DNA from: Hypoxylon rubiginosum
Lineage: Eukaryota > Ascomycota > Sordariomycetes > Xylariales > Hypoxylaceae
Assembly (NCBI GenBank): GCA_902806565.1
Contig: CADCXA010000065.1
Coordinates: 248,001 to 312,000 of the forward strand
Direction: 5' to 3'
DNA length: 64,000 nucleotides
This document shows positions 12,075 to 23,400 of the stretch, one piece after another (the first letter of the stretch is position 1; each line of letters begins with the position of its first letter). The notes beneath the pieces are model-generated. The model saw only the letters and a program-made list of their open reading frames with translations. It did no database searches and had not been told where the DNA came from. Both the position numbers and the translations under genes were made by a program.

Positions 12075-14963
12075 TTATAGCTTGTCGTAGTACTATTATC
12101 CACTGTTAGCATGCGACCCCTATTGATAATAGCTGTCATTATTAAACTTACGTTGCTGACATCCGGTACCTCGACCTTGATACCCTTGCGCTTGCGCATT
12201 TGCTCGACGATCTGTCCAACCTTGGAGGTCTTGTCCAGCGGGGACCCACCGGGCAGAAGTTGCCAATGGTCGAACACCATTTGAGGGAAAGCCTGGCCGG
12301 AAGTACCTTGTCTGAGATCGGCGTTGAAGCCGAAAGACTCCACGACGGGTAGATAAGCCTTGATGGTGAACAGAGGAGTACCAGGACGCTGCTCCTCGTT
12401 GAAGACGTGACCTCTTCGTCGCGTCAGGACACCGTACACGCCACCCATGGCCGACTCGGGCACCTGGATTTCAACCAAGAAGACAGGCTCCATGAGCGCG
12501 GGCTCGGCAAGCAGCGCAGCAGCGTACAGGACACGTCGCGCGGTAGGGATAATCTGACCACCACCACGGTGGATGGCGTCAGCGTGTAGGGTAACATCAA
12601 GGATGTTAAATCGGACGGATCGCATCGGCTCTTCGGCAACGGGTCCTTCACGCGAAGCCCACTGGAAACCGGAGACGACGGAATCCTTGATTTCGTTGAG
12701 GTACTGCACGGCCTTGGTCTGGTCAATCAGCAAGTTAGCACCAACGGTGTCGGGACCGAAGCACCAAATCTTTCGGGCGTCGGTGACATCCCAGCCGAAG
12801 TCGTCAGCCAGAATACGGGCACGGGCCTTGAAATCGTCACGGGGTCCGATCCTGCCATCCTCGATAGCCTTGGATAGATCCTCATCCATCGGCTCAGCAA
12901 CCATGTACAGACGGTTGTGCTTGTTGGGCGACTTGGACAGAGCGGTGATGCTTGACTTGCCGGCAACAGTCTCGCGGTACTGGACGACGGGGTCGGAAAT
13001 GATGAGAGGGACACCAGCGTGGTCCTCCTCGAGATCCTTCAAGCAAATCTCGAGATGCAGCTCACCGGCACCAGCAACGACGTGTTCGCCGGATTCGTTC
13101 ATCGAGGTCAAGACGCAAGGGTCAGACTTCGATAGACGCTTCAGACCTTCAACCAACTTGGGAAGATCCTGAGCGTTCTTGACCTGGACAGATCGTCGGA
13201 CGACAGGAGAGACGGAGAACTTCATGACCTTGAGGTTGTGGGCAGTGTCGATAGTGGAGAGGGTACCAGACTTGAGCAGGAACTGATCGATACCGACCAG
13301 ACCGACAATGTTACCAGCAGGCATATCATCGATAGGCTCGACCTTGCCGCCCATCATCAGAACGGTACGCTGGATAGCCTTGATGAACAAGTCCTCCTTC
13401 TTTCCCGGAGTGTAGTTGGGACCCTGGATGCGGACCTTGAGACCAGATCGAACGGTACCGGAGAAAACACGACCGAAGGCGTAGAAACGGCCCTTATCAG
13501 AGGTCGGCACCATCTTGGAGACGTAGAGCATGAGAGGACCCTTGGGGTCACAGTCACGGATACCAATGGCGGCCTCATCATCAGGGGGACCCTCGTACAG
13601 AGTCTCGCAACGGTACTTCTGGGCAGTAACGGGAGAGGGAAGGTGGAGGATCATCATCTCCAGGAGGGAGTCTGCGGCAGGCAAGAAAGTTCTCATGACA
13701 GCCTTTAGCAGCTGCTTGCCCTCCTTGTCCTTGTCCTCGTTGGGCAGCTTGAGGTCAAGCTTGGTAAGCAGGGTGGTGATCTCATCCTTCTTGAAGTTCA
13801 TGACAGCGGAGAAAATCTTGAAGATGGGGTCAAGAATGAACTGGTTGAAGGCACGCTCTAGCTGCTTGCCCTCGTGGGTACCCTTGGTGGTCCACTTCTT
13901 GGTGGAAGCGTTGAAGAAGTTGTCACCCTACATAGGAGGTCAGCAGTTTGCACAGAAAAGGAATCCGAAATGCAATCTCAATGAATCAACTAACCCATAG
14001 ACGCTCCATCATCTTGTTTCGGTCAACACCGAACTTCTTGGCGTATCGAACGGCGAATTGACGGATGGTGAAGGCCCAACCGTGGAGACCAGAGCCAAAG
14101 GCGACGGTTCCCTTCTCAGGGTAGACCTGAAGGTCACCTAGAGACTGGTCAAGGTAGGTGGAAATGACGACGTTGACGGACTCGATCGTTCGCGAGAAGG
14201 TCTGGTACAGATCCTCCTTGGAGACTTGCAGCTCGAGAAGAGCACGGTCAACCTTGTTGATGACAACAACAGGCTTGATACGCTCAGCGAGGGCCTGTCG
14301 CAGGACAGTCTCGGTCTGGACACAGACACCCTCAATGGTGTCGACGACGACAAGAGCACCATCAGTGACACGTAGGGCAGCAGTGACTTCGGATGAGAAA
14401 TCAACGTGACCAGGCGAGTCGATTAGGTTGATCAAGAAATCTCTGCCGTCAGTCTTCTGTCCAACGATGTCCTTCAGGTCATCGTCGCTAGGTAGGTTGC
14501 CATATAGGGAGATGGCAGTGGACTTGATGGTGATACCACGTTCCTGCTCGTCGGGTCTCGTATCCGTAGCTCGGGCATCACCCGCTTTCGCGGTGGAGAT
14601 GATACCAGCTTTGGCCAAGAGAGAGTCGGTCAGGGTAGATTTGCCGTGGTCGACGTGGGCAATAACGGACATATTACGGACATTGGTAGGCTTGTCCATA
14701 AGAGACCTAATCTCGTCGATCGTGAAGCTATTCGGAAGCGCATATTAGCAACTACGGTGTATGGTATATGGTTTATGGTATGGTCTATGGATGTAGCGGA
14801 GCTTATCTCCGGAGTGGGGTTGTTTTGGGTATTGTTTCTAGGCGAGCATGAAAGCTTGGTTGTTTTGCGCGCGCAAAGCTGTGTCGACAGGAATAGTTGG
14901 GATAGGGTAGTTCGAAAGGTGACGAAGCTGAATGGAAGTATGACGATGAACTTACTTGACCAT
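12075..14963 (-). CDS. EFT2: Translation elongation factor 2 (eEF2)
   Basis: Ribosomal translocase GTPase of the cytosol. Model: complement(join(12075..12092, 12152..13927, 13995..14727, 14956..14963)), giving 844 residues, as expected for fungal eEF2. Exon 1 is only 8 nt (ATGGTCAA), followed by a 228-nt intron with a GTAAGT donor. Exon 2 begins with [18 protein letters not shown] and carries the G1 loop AHVDHGKST, the switch region and NKVDR. Exon 3 contains domains II-V, including [11 protein letters not shown] with the histidine that is converted to diphthamide (the target of ADP-ribosylating toxins). The last exon is 18 nt and supplies YYDKL and the stop; without it the frame runs on through an intron into nonsense. 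All introns follow GT-AG. The first-exon/intron arrangement, with an intron right after the start, is common in highly expressed fungal genes. Confidence 0.96.
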
Positions 14964-17191
14964 TTTGGCGGTATTGATGCGAAAAATCTGCTACGTGCAG
15001 TTTTTTTTATCTGTTCAACAGGTGAAAAGAAGGCGGGGTGAAATTTGTATCGATGGAAGTGGCCTTATTGCACTTCTCGGTCGTACAAATTCACCAAGGA
15101 TCTCTTCTAGAGAGGATCAGTGTGGACTCGAATAAGAGTGAAAAGGAAACGAAGCAGGTAAAATGCAAAGTCGCGAGCAACCACCGACGACCAGCTGTTG
15201 TGCTTCAAGGGAAAGGAAAATTTGTCGGGGCAGAGGGTGGGAGGAGGGGTACAAGAGGAAGAGAGAAAATTCAGGCGGGACCCAAGCGGGGCAACGCTTA
15301 TTCCACCCGCTAAAGTGACAAAGTGACATCAATTTTTGTATTTGTGGTCTGGCTGCTTTGATTTGCATGGTGAGATTGTGGTGGGTTTGGTGGGCTTGGT
15401 GGGGCAATCGTATCTATTCCTTCGAGGCGGCAAATTCGCGGGAAAATGTTCAAACGGGATAAATTAATCCAATTATCGAGGGTTCCAGCCCTCTTCCTGT
15501 CCATTAATAATACTGGAACTTGCACTCACCTTTAGCCTCGTATCTCGATGATAGTATCAAGATATGTTAGTGCTATTGTATATAGTAAAGAGTTCTTGTA
15601 GGATCACTTGTTTTATATTTATTCAAAGGACAGTCTTGTTTCTTACACTAGGCACGTAGGTTCACCTGAGATATCCTTCATGGATACAAATGTCCGGGCC
15701 ATAACGCTTTGCTCGGTGTGATTTAACCTCTTAGCCCAAACATCTCGGTAACCGCCATGTGAAGGCTATTTGGGTTAGGGTTGGTACACTATCTTACCTA
15801 GGTAGCCTCGGAAGAAAAACTTGAATTTTGAACACGGCTATAAAGTAAGACTCATCAGGCGATGCGTCATTTCAAGCTGACCTTATTGGGCCTATGCTAC
15901 AAACAATGGATATAAAACATATATGATTGGTTGCTTAGATACGAGATGACTCAGGTGGCTATATCTCTCAAACCCCGAAGCAGTCAAAGAGCTATTCATC
16001 AGGGGTAGCATGGCATCGCCACCTAAATATACCTACCTATCCTCGACTTGGACAAGGCTTGTGATAAGTATGCCACACAACTCCCAAATCTAGCAGTTAC
16101 TCACCACCTATTTAGCCTTCCCCTTATCGACGTATCCCGTACGGATTACTGTATGCCTAGGTATGCCGGGAGAGTTCCCAGACCCGGTGCCTATTCTACC
16201 AGCTCTCCTGCCGGGAGACTCTCGGCTCTATAACTTCCTCTACCCGTCAGTTGTGACCAAGGTTCCTCGAACATCGCCTGTAACATCGCCCTTCTAGTTT
16301 TCGTGCAGAGGGCTGCCAGGGCTAGGACTTTTGCATATTCATTCTATCGGCGGCTTACCGATGAGCTCCGGATCCCAGGGGCTAGCCTAACTATCCACTC
16401 GTCCGGCTGTGGAGAGCGGCGGCGGGGCTGTTCGGCACTGCCCGCCGGGTCTGCCGGTCCAAGTCGAAAGACGAGATCGATGAGTTTAATCTCTTGGTCA
16501 TTCAACAGATTAAGGAAGCCCCACTCCGCGGTGAGTTCAAGAGGAGCTGTGCTTCGGTGATAATTGATTTCATCTTTCATCATTCGGTATAGCATTATCA
16601 CCGAATAAAATGAGCTTGGTCACTGCAGATCGTCTCTCGATTGTGTCATACTCTTCCGGTTCCGATTTCTTCTAACTAGGGAGGCCGCAGCGGTATTTGC
16701 GGCTGTCGTTATACCTGGGATAATATTTGAGACGATAGGTATTTAAATAACTAAAGTTACCTTGAAATCGAGCTTGGTGTAGTAGCTCAACGAGACGTTA
16801 GAATCTACATAGGTATGTAGTCAAACAAAGGAACTAGAACTACCTATATAGGTCTATATATTACGACTAATTTGTCGGCTTGGTACGTTTGTTAATTCAG
16901 GTACTATCTCGTGTTTGTACCAAATACTAGGTATTCCTTGTTGTTGCCTACAGGCTACCCTAGGTAGGTACAGTAGTTACCCGACCAACAGCAATGGCAA
17001 CTGCCAATTGTTTGAAGCAATGAGGCACTGGCCAAACTGTGTTGTTACTTGACGTCCACACGTTAATCTTCACTGACACCAACCACTTCATCGACCGAAT
17101 CAACGGCCTTCTAGGAGATCCTCCTGCAGCCTCTCTCAACGAGTAGCAAGACCCATCCCTCTTCAAGGTCTTGCTGCGTGCCCTTGCAACA
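14964..17191. other. Divergent intergenic region with no supported gene
   Basis: About 2.2 kb between eEF2 (-) and the repeat-tail protein (+). The left part is the eEF2 promoter side. TACCTA/TAGGTA motifs occur at 15794-15805, about 16806 and 16961-16970. A short coding-like frame around 16470-16588 (KSKDEIDEFNLLVIQQIKEA) ends in a stop and has no start or recognised relatives. No RNA gene seen. Confidence 0.5.
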
Positions 17192-18400
17192 ATGCCGTGG
17201 AGTCCCGAATTGTCCGAGAGCGATCGCCGCTTGCTGCGAGCTGCTGGTCTTCGACACGCGCTCGTAGCACCCGAGGATGTCGAGTCGGCTATTGCTGCCT
17301 CCAAGTTCATTGGCGGGACCCTTGGCCTGCCAGAAATCGCGTCTGATCCAGGCATCCTGACCCAGTACGTGCAAACGAACTTACAGAATGCACGAACCAT
17401 GAGACTCCTAGCCGACGACAACGCCAACTGGCATGGAGTGATGATGCAGATCTGGGCCGGCTTTTCCCTAGAGATCAAGCAAAACGTGCTTGCTCCGACT
17501 CGTTCGCTATCATTGGAGAGCTACACGACGTACCTTGAATGCACCAAGCCACTCCTTTCGGCTTTAGCCGCAAGAGCGCCCATCCGTAAAGCACGCAAGA
17601 AACCCAAGTCCGCCAGAAAACCGAAGTCAAGCCAGACACGCAACATGCCTAATGTGCAACAAACGTCTAGCTATATACCTGGCTACCAATCCAACCACAT
17701 GCCTAGCTCCCAACCCAATCACCTAATCCATAACAACATTACCCAATATTCCCACCAACCCCAATACAACCAGAACGATCTTCGCCTGTCTCTCCCCCGC
17801 GTTGAGTACAACCAGAGCAATCGTTTAAATCGTGAACAGCATATTAGTCGCTTTACCGGGCATGGATGGTATGGCGGGCATGGCGGGCATGGCGGGTATG
17901 GCGGGCACCTAGGTCAGCCCTACGGCGGAGAATCTAGCCGCGGGGTGGATGAAAATGGTGGCCATTGCGGTTTTGGCCCTGATGCGGCTCAGCAACGACA
18001 TGATAACGGCGATCATGAGAGCCAAGATGAAGGCGATGAGTCTGACAGCGAATTCGACTCCGAATCTGAATATGAGCCTGAATCCGAATCCGAATCCGAA
18101 TCCGAACATGGAATCGACTATCGATCCAACGATGCGCCTTACCACCAATCTGGTCATGAACCTGACTATCGATCCAATGATGCGCCTTACTACCAATCTA
18201 GTCATGAACCCGACTATCGATCCGACGACGCGCCCTACTACCAATCTGGCCATGAACCCGACTATGACGGCGGCCATGTCGACGGGGACTATGCCGACGG
18301 AGGTTATGACGATGGTGGTTATGACGGCGAGGACTATGGTTACGACTATGTGGATTACGATGATGGAGGCGACGATGACGGGGGTTACGAATCTTACTAA
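17192..18400 (+). CDS. Unrecognised protein with disordered tandem-repeat tail
   Basis: A single-exon frame of 402 codons from ATG 17192 (the frame is open a little further upstream, but only from a TTG). I do not recognise the family. Residues 1-130 look like a folded, Leu/Ala-rich helical domain. Residues about 130-145 are a Lys/Arg-rich stretch (KARKKPKSARKPKS) that could be a nuclear or nucleic-acid-binding signal. The rest is low complexity: an Asn/Gln/Tyr-rich segment, GGHGGHGGYGG, an acidic Glu-Ser-Asp run (SESESESE), three copies of a 16-residue repeat, then a Tyr/Asp/Gly-rich end. No signal peptide or membrane segment is evident. It lies next to the large A/T block. It could be a lineage-specific gene or a domesticated element; function unknown. 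Confidence 0.6.
   Translation: MPWSPELSESDRRLLRAAGLRHALVAPEDVESAIAASKFIGGTLGLPEIASDPGILTQYVQTNLQNARTMRLLADDNANWHGVMMQIWAGFSLEIKQNVLAPTRSLSLESYTTYLECTKPLLSALAARAPIRKARKKPKSARKPKSSQTRNMPNVQQTSSYIPGYQSNHMPSSQPNHLIHNNITQYSHQPQYNQNDLRLSLPRVEYNQSNRLNREQHISRFTGHGWYGGHGGHGGYGGHLGQPYGGESSRGVDENGGHCGFGPDAAQQRHDNGDHESQDEGDESDSEFDSESEYEPESESESESEHGIDYRSNDAPYHQSGHEPDYRSNDAPYYQSSHEPDYRSDDAPYYQSGHEPDYDGGHVDGDYADGGYDDGGYDGEDYGYDYVDYDDGGDDDGGYESY
18116..18259 (+). repeat. Three 48-bp coding tandem repeats
   Basis: Units at 18116-18163, 18164-18211 and 18212-18259 each encode DYRSNDAPYxQSxHEP with a few synonymous and non-synonymous differences. A fourth copy begins (DY) and then diverges. They form part of the disordered tail. 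Confidence 0.9.
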
Positions 18401-19090
18401 TAGCTACCTCTCGTACTCTATACTCGATCGATACGGCAAGCATATGCTACTATAGCAAACCAGGCGCGAGCTTAGTTTGGGTTCGGCCAAGCTGCATACA
18501 TCCTATGAAGTCACGAACCTATCCAGGTACCCTGTATACCAGCAAAAAGGACGATTTGACCCCGAGTGGAATTTAAACTTGTGAGTTCCATTCCTGTCAC
18601 CCGGTTAGGTAAACAAGCAATTGACTTAATTTCTAGGACCAAGTCACATAATAAGAGGACTTTGCAAAAGTTGACGCTGGTAATGGGGCATATCGAAGGC
18701 AGGATGGCATTTGTTGAGAGCTGGTATTATGATACGTTGTAGTGAAGAAAAAGGGGGGAGGATCAGATACATCACGTGATGTTCCTTAATTCGGGTGCTT
18801 TGCACCTACATGTACCTATTCTTAGGTAACCAACATGACTGATCCACGATATTCGTACAGCACCAGAACCAGAACTGTGAGATTAGTGTTCCCAGAATCT
18901 ACCCAGCATGATATTTGTTGAAATGGGTTGTCGCATCTGTTCTATTGACTAGATGACTCCTGTTCACTCACAAGGAGATTGCCTCATGTCTCGTTAACCT
19001 AGCATGGCTGATTTCGCCAATCAACTTCTCTTTATTTCATTAGTACTACCACAATTTCACTAACCAATCATATACTTAAAATCGCCCCAC
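18401..19090. other. Intergenic flank of the A/T block (left)
   Basis: About 690 bases of ordinary base composition between the repeat-tail gene and the A/T-rich block. I see no gene. The change to near-pure A/T happens within about 100 bases at 19070-19130. Confidence 0.5.
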
Positions 19091-19257
19091 ATTTTTCAAT
19101 GTTTTTCTTTGTAATTTTATTGTAATAAGGTTTATAAAAGTGTAAATAGTATAAAAAAATCACGTAAAACAAATTTTATTAAATTATATTAATTATTAAT
19201 TTTTTTAAGCCGTGGTAAAATAAATTAATTAATTTTATAAAAAATTTATTAAATATA

Positions 19258-19461
19258 TATTAAAATATAATTAACTAATTAATATAAATATTAATATAAT
19301 ATAAAAAAATATAATAAATTTAATTTTTAATTATAACTTTTTTTTTTAAAAAATATATATATTAAAATATAACTAATTAATTAATATAAATTTTATATAT
19401 AATATAAAAAAATATAATAAATTTAACTTTTAATTATAACTTTTATTTTAATAAATATAAT
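19258..19461. repeat. 102-bp tandem duplication in the A/T block
   Basis: The motif TTAAAATATA recurs at 19260 and 19362, and ATAAAAAAAT at 19301 and 19403, both 102 bases apart, with the intervening sequence largely the same in the same order. Confidence 0.7.
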
Positions 19462-19683
19462 ATTATATAAATTTATAATATAGTTTTTTTTTTTTTAATT
19501 AAAATTAAATAAGTTTTATAAAATTTATAATACTTTAAATTATATTATTAATTACTGTTTTTATAATTATTTATTTATAATATTTAATTAATTTATATTA
19601 TTAATAAAACTTATAAAAAAATATTTAAATTATTTAAAACTATTTATTTAATTTTAATTAAATATATTTAAAAATTATTATAT

Positions 19684-20460
19684 TTATAAAACTTATAAAA
19701 AAGCGGCTTGGTTTTTTAATTATAATATAAATAAGTTTAATTAAATTTAATTAAATATATTTAAAAAATATATAAATTTATAAAAAAATATCTTAATATA
19801 TTTTAATTATTATTTTTAAATATATTTAATTAAATTTAATTAAATATATTTAAAAAATATATAAATATATAAAATAAAATTTTAATATATTTAAAATATT
19901 TTTAAATAAATTTAATTAAGTTTAATTAAATATATTTATAAAATAAATAATTAAATTTCTAGTTATTTAATTAACTTATAATTTTTATATTATATTTATA
20001 AGTTTTATAAAAAAATATTAATTTTTTAATTAACTTTAAATATAATTAATTAAATTTAATTAAATATAATTAAAAAATAAATAATTTTTATTTATTTAAC
20101 TTTTAATTATTTAATTAATTTATTATTTTTTTAATTATATTTATAAGTTTTATAAAAAAATATTAATTTTTTAATTAACTTTAAATATAATTAATTAAGT
20201 TTAATTAACTATAATTAAAAAATAAATAAGTAATTATTATTTTTATTATTTAATTAATTTAAACTTTTTTTTATTATATTTATAAAATTTATAAAAAAGT
20301 ATTTAAATTTTAATTTTAATTTAAATATATTTAATTAAACTTAACTAAATATATTTAAAAAATAAATAACTTATAATTATTAAAGTTTTTAAAAATAATA
20401 AATATATTTAATAAAACTTAGTTAATTATATTTAAAAAATAAGCAGTTTATAATTAATTA
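19684..20460. repeat. Diverged tandem array, unit about 140-145 bp
   Basis: The block beginning TTATAAGTTTTATAAA followed by TTAATTAACTTTAAATATAA starts at 19996 and again at 20141 (145 bases apart), with a more diverged copy at about 20280. Related but shorter-spaced copies precede it from about 19684. TTTAATTAAATATATTTAAA recurs throughout. Confidence 0.65.
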
Positions 20461-23400
20461 AACTTCTAAAAATAAAATATATTAATTTAAAAATAAATTA
20501 TTTATATTAATTTAAGTTTTTAATTATAAATATTTTTTAAACATCTTATATTATATTAATAATAAAATATTAACTTATATTTATATTTATATATAATAAA
20601 AAATTAAATTTATTTTTTTATTTTTATATATATTTTTTTTTATTTTTTTATTTTTTTATTTTTTTATTCTTATTATACTTAGATTTTTTTCTTTATTTTT
20701 ACTTAACTATAACCTAACTTTTAACATTTATAATAAATATTTATTTAATTTATTAAATTATATAATAAAGTAAGTATTTTTTAATATTAAAACCTAATTA
20801 TAAAAATTTTTTAAATTTAAAATATATAAATATTTTTTTTTTTTTTAGTATTATAGTTACCTTTTATTTTAATAATTAATATATTATTATTATAATTTCC
20901 TTATTTATTATAATTTATTTTTTTAAAAATATATATATATTTATTAAATTTATTTAAAAATTAAATTTATTAAATAATTTTATATTTTAAATTAATAAAA
21001 AATAATTATTTATTAGTGATACTAAATTAAAAATAATGATAATAATAATAATAAAACTGATTTTAAATAAATAAAATTAATTTATTAATTTATATTTTTT
21101 AAAGCTATAAAATTATTTTTTTATTATTTGGTTTTAAATTTTTTTTTGTTTTTTTTATATAAATTTTCTATAAAAATTACTTTTAATTATTATTTTTTAA
21201 ATTAAAGTTTTAATAACTATTTATTAAATAATATAAATAATTACTTTATAAAATTATAATATTTTAAGGTTTTTATTAATAATAAATATTTTTAATTATA
21301 TATATAAGTTTTTTATAATATTAATAACTTTTTTAATAGATTTTTTAATGTTTTTTTTATAAAAAGCCGCTTTATATTATAATTTTTTTTTTTTTTTTAG
21401 TTAATAAAAACTTATTATTATAAAAATAAAGTTTATTTTTTAACTTTTTTTAAAACTTTAATAAGTTATATTAAAAATGGTTTTATTAAAAAAATAATTC
21501 TTATAAATTAATATTATTTTTAATTATATTAATAAATAAAAAGGTTTTTATTTTTATAAATTTATTAAATAGTTTATCTTTTTTATTTATAATTTTTAAA
21601 AAAGGTAGTTTTTTATTATTATTAATATTAATTAACTTAATTATAATAAATAATAATTTAAATTTTTTATTAAAGTTTATATTAATATTTATTTTATTAA
21701 AGTTTAATAAAATATTTAATTTTTTTTTAAAACTTAAAAATATTAAATGTAAAATTAAATAAAAGTTAATAATATTAAATATATTAAAATAAAAATTAAA
21801 ATAAAATATATTTATATTTAATTTTAATTATTATATTTTAATAATATTTAATTGCTTTTAATAAAATTTAAAAGAAATTAATAATATATTAATATATAAT
21901 TTAAATATTTAAATAGTTTTAATATATATTTATTTTTTTAAAACTTTTTGTTTTATTTGTTTTTTATATAATAAAATATATTATAATAAAATATATTAAG
22001 TGTATTTTAAAGATATTAATTTAAAAAAAAATAAGTTTTATATATACTTCTTTTTATTTATAAGTTTTTTTATTTTTTATTTAAATTTTTTATTTATATC
22101 TTTTAATTTTAATTAATATTAAATATTTTTTTTAATTATTATTATTTTATTTGTTTTTAATATATAAATGTTATTATATTTTAATATATAATTAAGTTTT
22201 TTTAAAATTTATTATTATCTAAAATTAGTTTATTATAACTATATATTATTTTTTTTTTTTTTATTTTTATATAATAAATATATATAAATTTATTAAAATT
22301 TACATTAAATATAAAAAAGTTTATATGTTATTTAAAATAACTTTTAATTTTTATATAAAAGATTTTTATTATATTTATTATTTATATTATATTTTAAAGT
22401 AATATTAATTATTAAATAAAATTAATTTAAATATATTTTACTAGTTTAAGTGTTTTTAAAAGTTTAAAATTAAAAAAAATAAAATAATTAAGTAATAATA
22501 ATTTAGGTTTTAAGATTTTTTATAATTATTTTAAACCTTAAATTAATAGTTTTTAAAATAGAATTATTTATTATATTTTTTATATTTTTATTATAAAAAA
22601 TAGTTAAATTTTATTAAATATTATAAAGTTTAATTATATAGTAACAAATTTTTATAAATAGATATTTATAATATTAACGTTATAAATAAATAATATAACT
22701 TTTATAATATATTTTATTAATTTAATAAACATTTTAAGAAAAAAATAAAAAAAAATAAAACCTTTATATTTTATTATAAAAATAAAAATATATAACTAAT
22801 AAAAATTTATAAACTTTTTAAGTTTTTATAATTATTATTAATTAGCTTTAATTTAAAAGCTTAAAAATTTTAAAAAAATATTTAATAGTTTAACTTTGTT
22901 TTTTTTTTATATTTATTTTATATAAACTTATTAATTATAATATTAATAATTTAAATCTTAATTATTTTTAAATTTAAAAAGTTTTATATTATATAATTAA
23001 CTTTTTAAAAACAACGTAAAATAAATAATTTAAATATATTTAATTATATTTTTATAATTTATAATTAGTTGTTTAATATTAATCTACTATTAATAATAAT
23101 AATTTAAACTTAAATATTTTAATATAACTTTTTAAAAAGATTTATATAAATAATTTATATATTAAAAAGTATATTATAATTTAAAAATAAATATAAAAAG
23201 CTATAAATAATTTAAAAAACTTAAATATAAATAATTTTATAATTTAGTTTATATTAAAACCTAATTTAAATATAATTTTTAAAAAAAATATAAATTAATA
23301 ATATAAAAACCTTTTAAAAACTAAAAATATTACTAATATTATTTTAAACGTTATAAAAAAAAACTAATAATAAAAAAAAATTATCCTAATTAAATAAATT

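Noticed and set aside
16470..16588. Short coding-like segment (EFNLLVIQQIKEA)
   Set aside because: About 40 residues, no start, no recognised relatives, no neighbouring exon.
17909..18277. Minus-strand frame with regular VGSIVGFM repeats
   Set aside because: Mirror of the coding tandem repeat on the plus strand; the plus frame is longer and starts at an ATG.
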